A stretch of 64,000 nt of DNA from Euphorbia lathyris (taxonomy: Eukaryota > Streptophyta > Magnoliopsida > Malpighiales > Euphorbiaceae): NCBI RefSeq assembly GCF_963576675.1, contig NC_088910.1:28212531-28276530 (forward strand). Direction: 5' to 3'. A model generated the notes under the pieces. The model was not told the DNA's origin. It was given only the letters and a program-made list of their open reading frames with translations, and searched no databases. This document shows positions 63,949 through 64,000 of this stretch, piece after piece (the first letter of the stretch is position 1; each line of letters opens with the position of its first letter). The position numbers and the translations under genes were made by a program.

Positions 63949-64000
63949 TCTAAGTGGGAGTATGTTGGGGTTTAGTGTCCTATAGACAATTGTTGCAGGA
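63949..64000 (+). repeat. Ang-B polypurine tract and start of 3' LTR
   Basis: AAGTGGGAGTA (about 63952-63962) is the polypurine tract. The 3' LTR starts at 63963 with TGTTGGGGTTTAGTG and is cut by the window end after 38 bases. Confidence 0.93.

Larger units (their letters stand above)
56372..64000 (+). mobile_element. Ang-B: Angela/BARE-like copia element, 3' LTR cut by window
   Basis: 5' LTR (56372-58231), PBS, 1.8 kb leader, gag-PR-IN-RT-RNase H (60049-63948), polypurine tract and the first 38 bases of the 3' LTR. The RT style (MMQPEGF, SIYGLKQASRSWN, LYVDDILLMGND) and 1.86 kb LTR fit the Tork/Angela group that includes BARE-1. It is inserted in the Athila gag. CCTTG (56367-56371) is the left target duplication. 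Confidence 0.95.

Noticed and set aside
1..64000. Integrated plant pararetrovirus or other virus
   Set aside because: All RT regions carry integrase and LTR context typical of retrotransposons. No movement-protein or coat-protein-like frame was seen.

Overview
The window is a stretch of angiosperm nuclear DNA made almost entirely of nested LTR retrotransposons. The sequence shows several Ty1/copia and Ty3/gypsy pol genes, tRNA-Met primer sites (TGGTATCAGAGC), long LTRs, MULE-like and MITE insertions, and AT-rich spacers. I see no intact single-copy host gene, rRNA, tRNA or CRISPR array. The lineage mix (Sirevirus, Angela/BARE-like, Athila, Tat, Ale-like) fits a pericentromeric or otherwise repeat-dense region of a flowering plant. 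The species cannot be read from the sequence.

Left block (1-24894). A plus-strand Tat-type gypsy element (gag-PR-RT-RNaseH-second RNaseH-IN, 15830-19422; 3' LTR near 24388-24894) is the oldest layer. It carries an antisense, apparently intron-containing ORF (22183-23824) and is interrupted by an LTR relict (19423-22182). A minus-strand Angela/BARE-like copia (Ang-A, 10405-15829) sits in its gag. That element's LTR holds a 1.68 kb MULE (12818-14494) with a perfect 9-bp target duplication and pieces of what looks like a captured cellular gene. A minus-strand Sirevirus (Sire-A, 1-10404, cut by the window edge) is inserted in the Ang-A gag start.

Middle block (24895-35402). A 323-bp Tourist-like MITE (25223-25545) is followed by a decayed Ale-like copia pol and 3' LTR (26175-32200). 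This copia is split by a 4.0 kb solo LTR (27759-31770) with target duplication GTGCC. Next comes AT-rich filler, a possible chromovirus 3' end, and a fragment of a LINE endonuclease. The LINE fragment is split by a second MULE-like element (33781-35317) and cut off by the Athila LTR.

Right block (35403-64000). A minus-strand Athila gypsy element runs from its 3' LTR (35403-36636) through an ATHILA ORF-1-like pseudogene (38257-39628) to pol and gag (51695-56371). It is split twice. A complete plus-strand Sirevirus (Sire-B, 39882-51296, target duplication GGTCA) lies between pol and ORF-1. A plus-strand Angela-like element (Ang-B, 56372 to beyond the window) lies in gag.

Almost every coding region is broken by stops or frameshifts. 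The exception is the 1043-codon Sire-B pol (43016-46147). Sire-A/Sire-B and Ang-A/Ang-B are pairs from the same families, so each copy can be used to read the other's breaks and insertions. The most useful outcomes are the nesting order, the empty-site proof of the MULE, the gene-capture candidate, the spliced antisense ORF of the Tat element, the third ORF of the Sireviruses, and several unexplained palindrome or hairpin arrays in LTRs and leaders.
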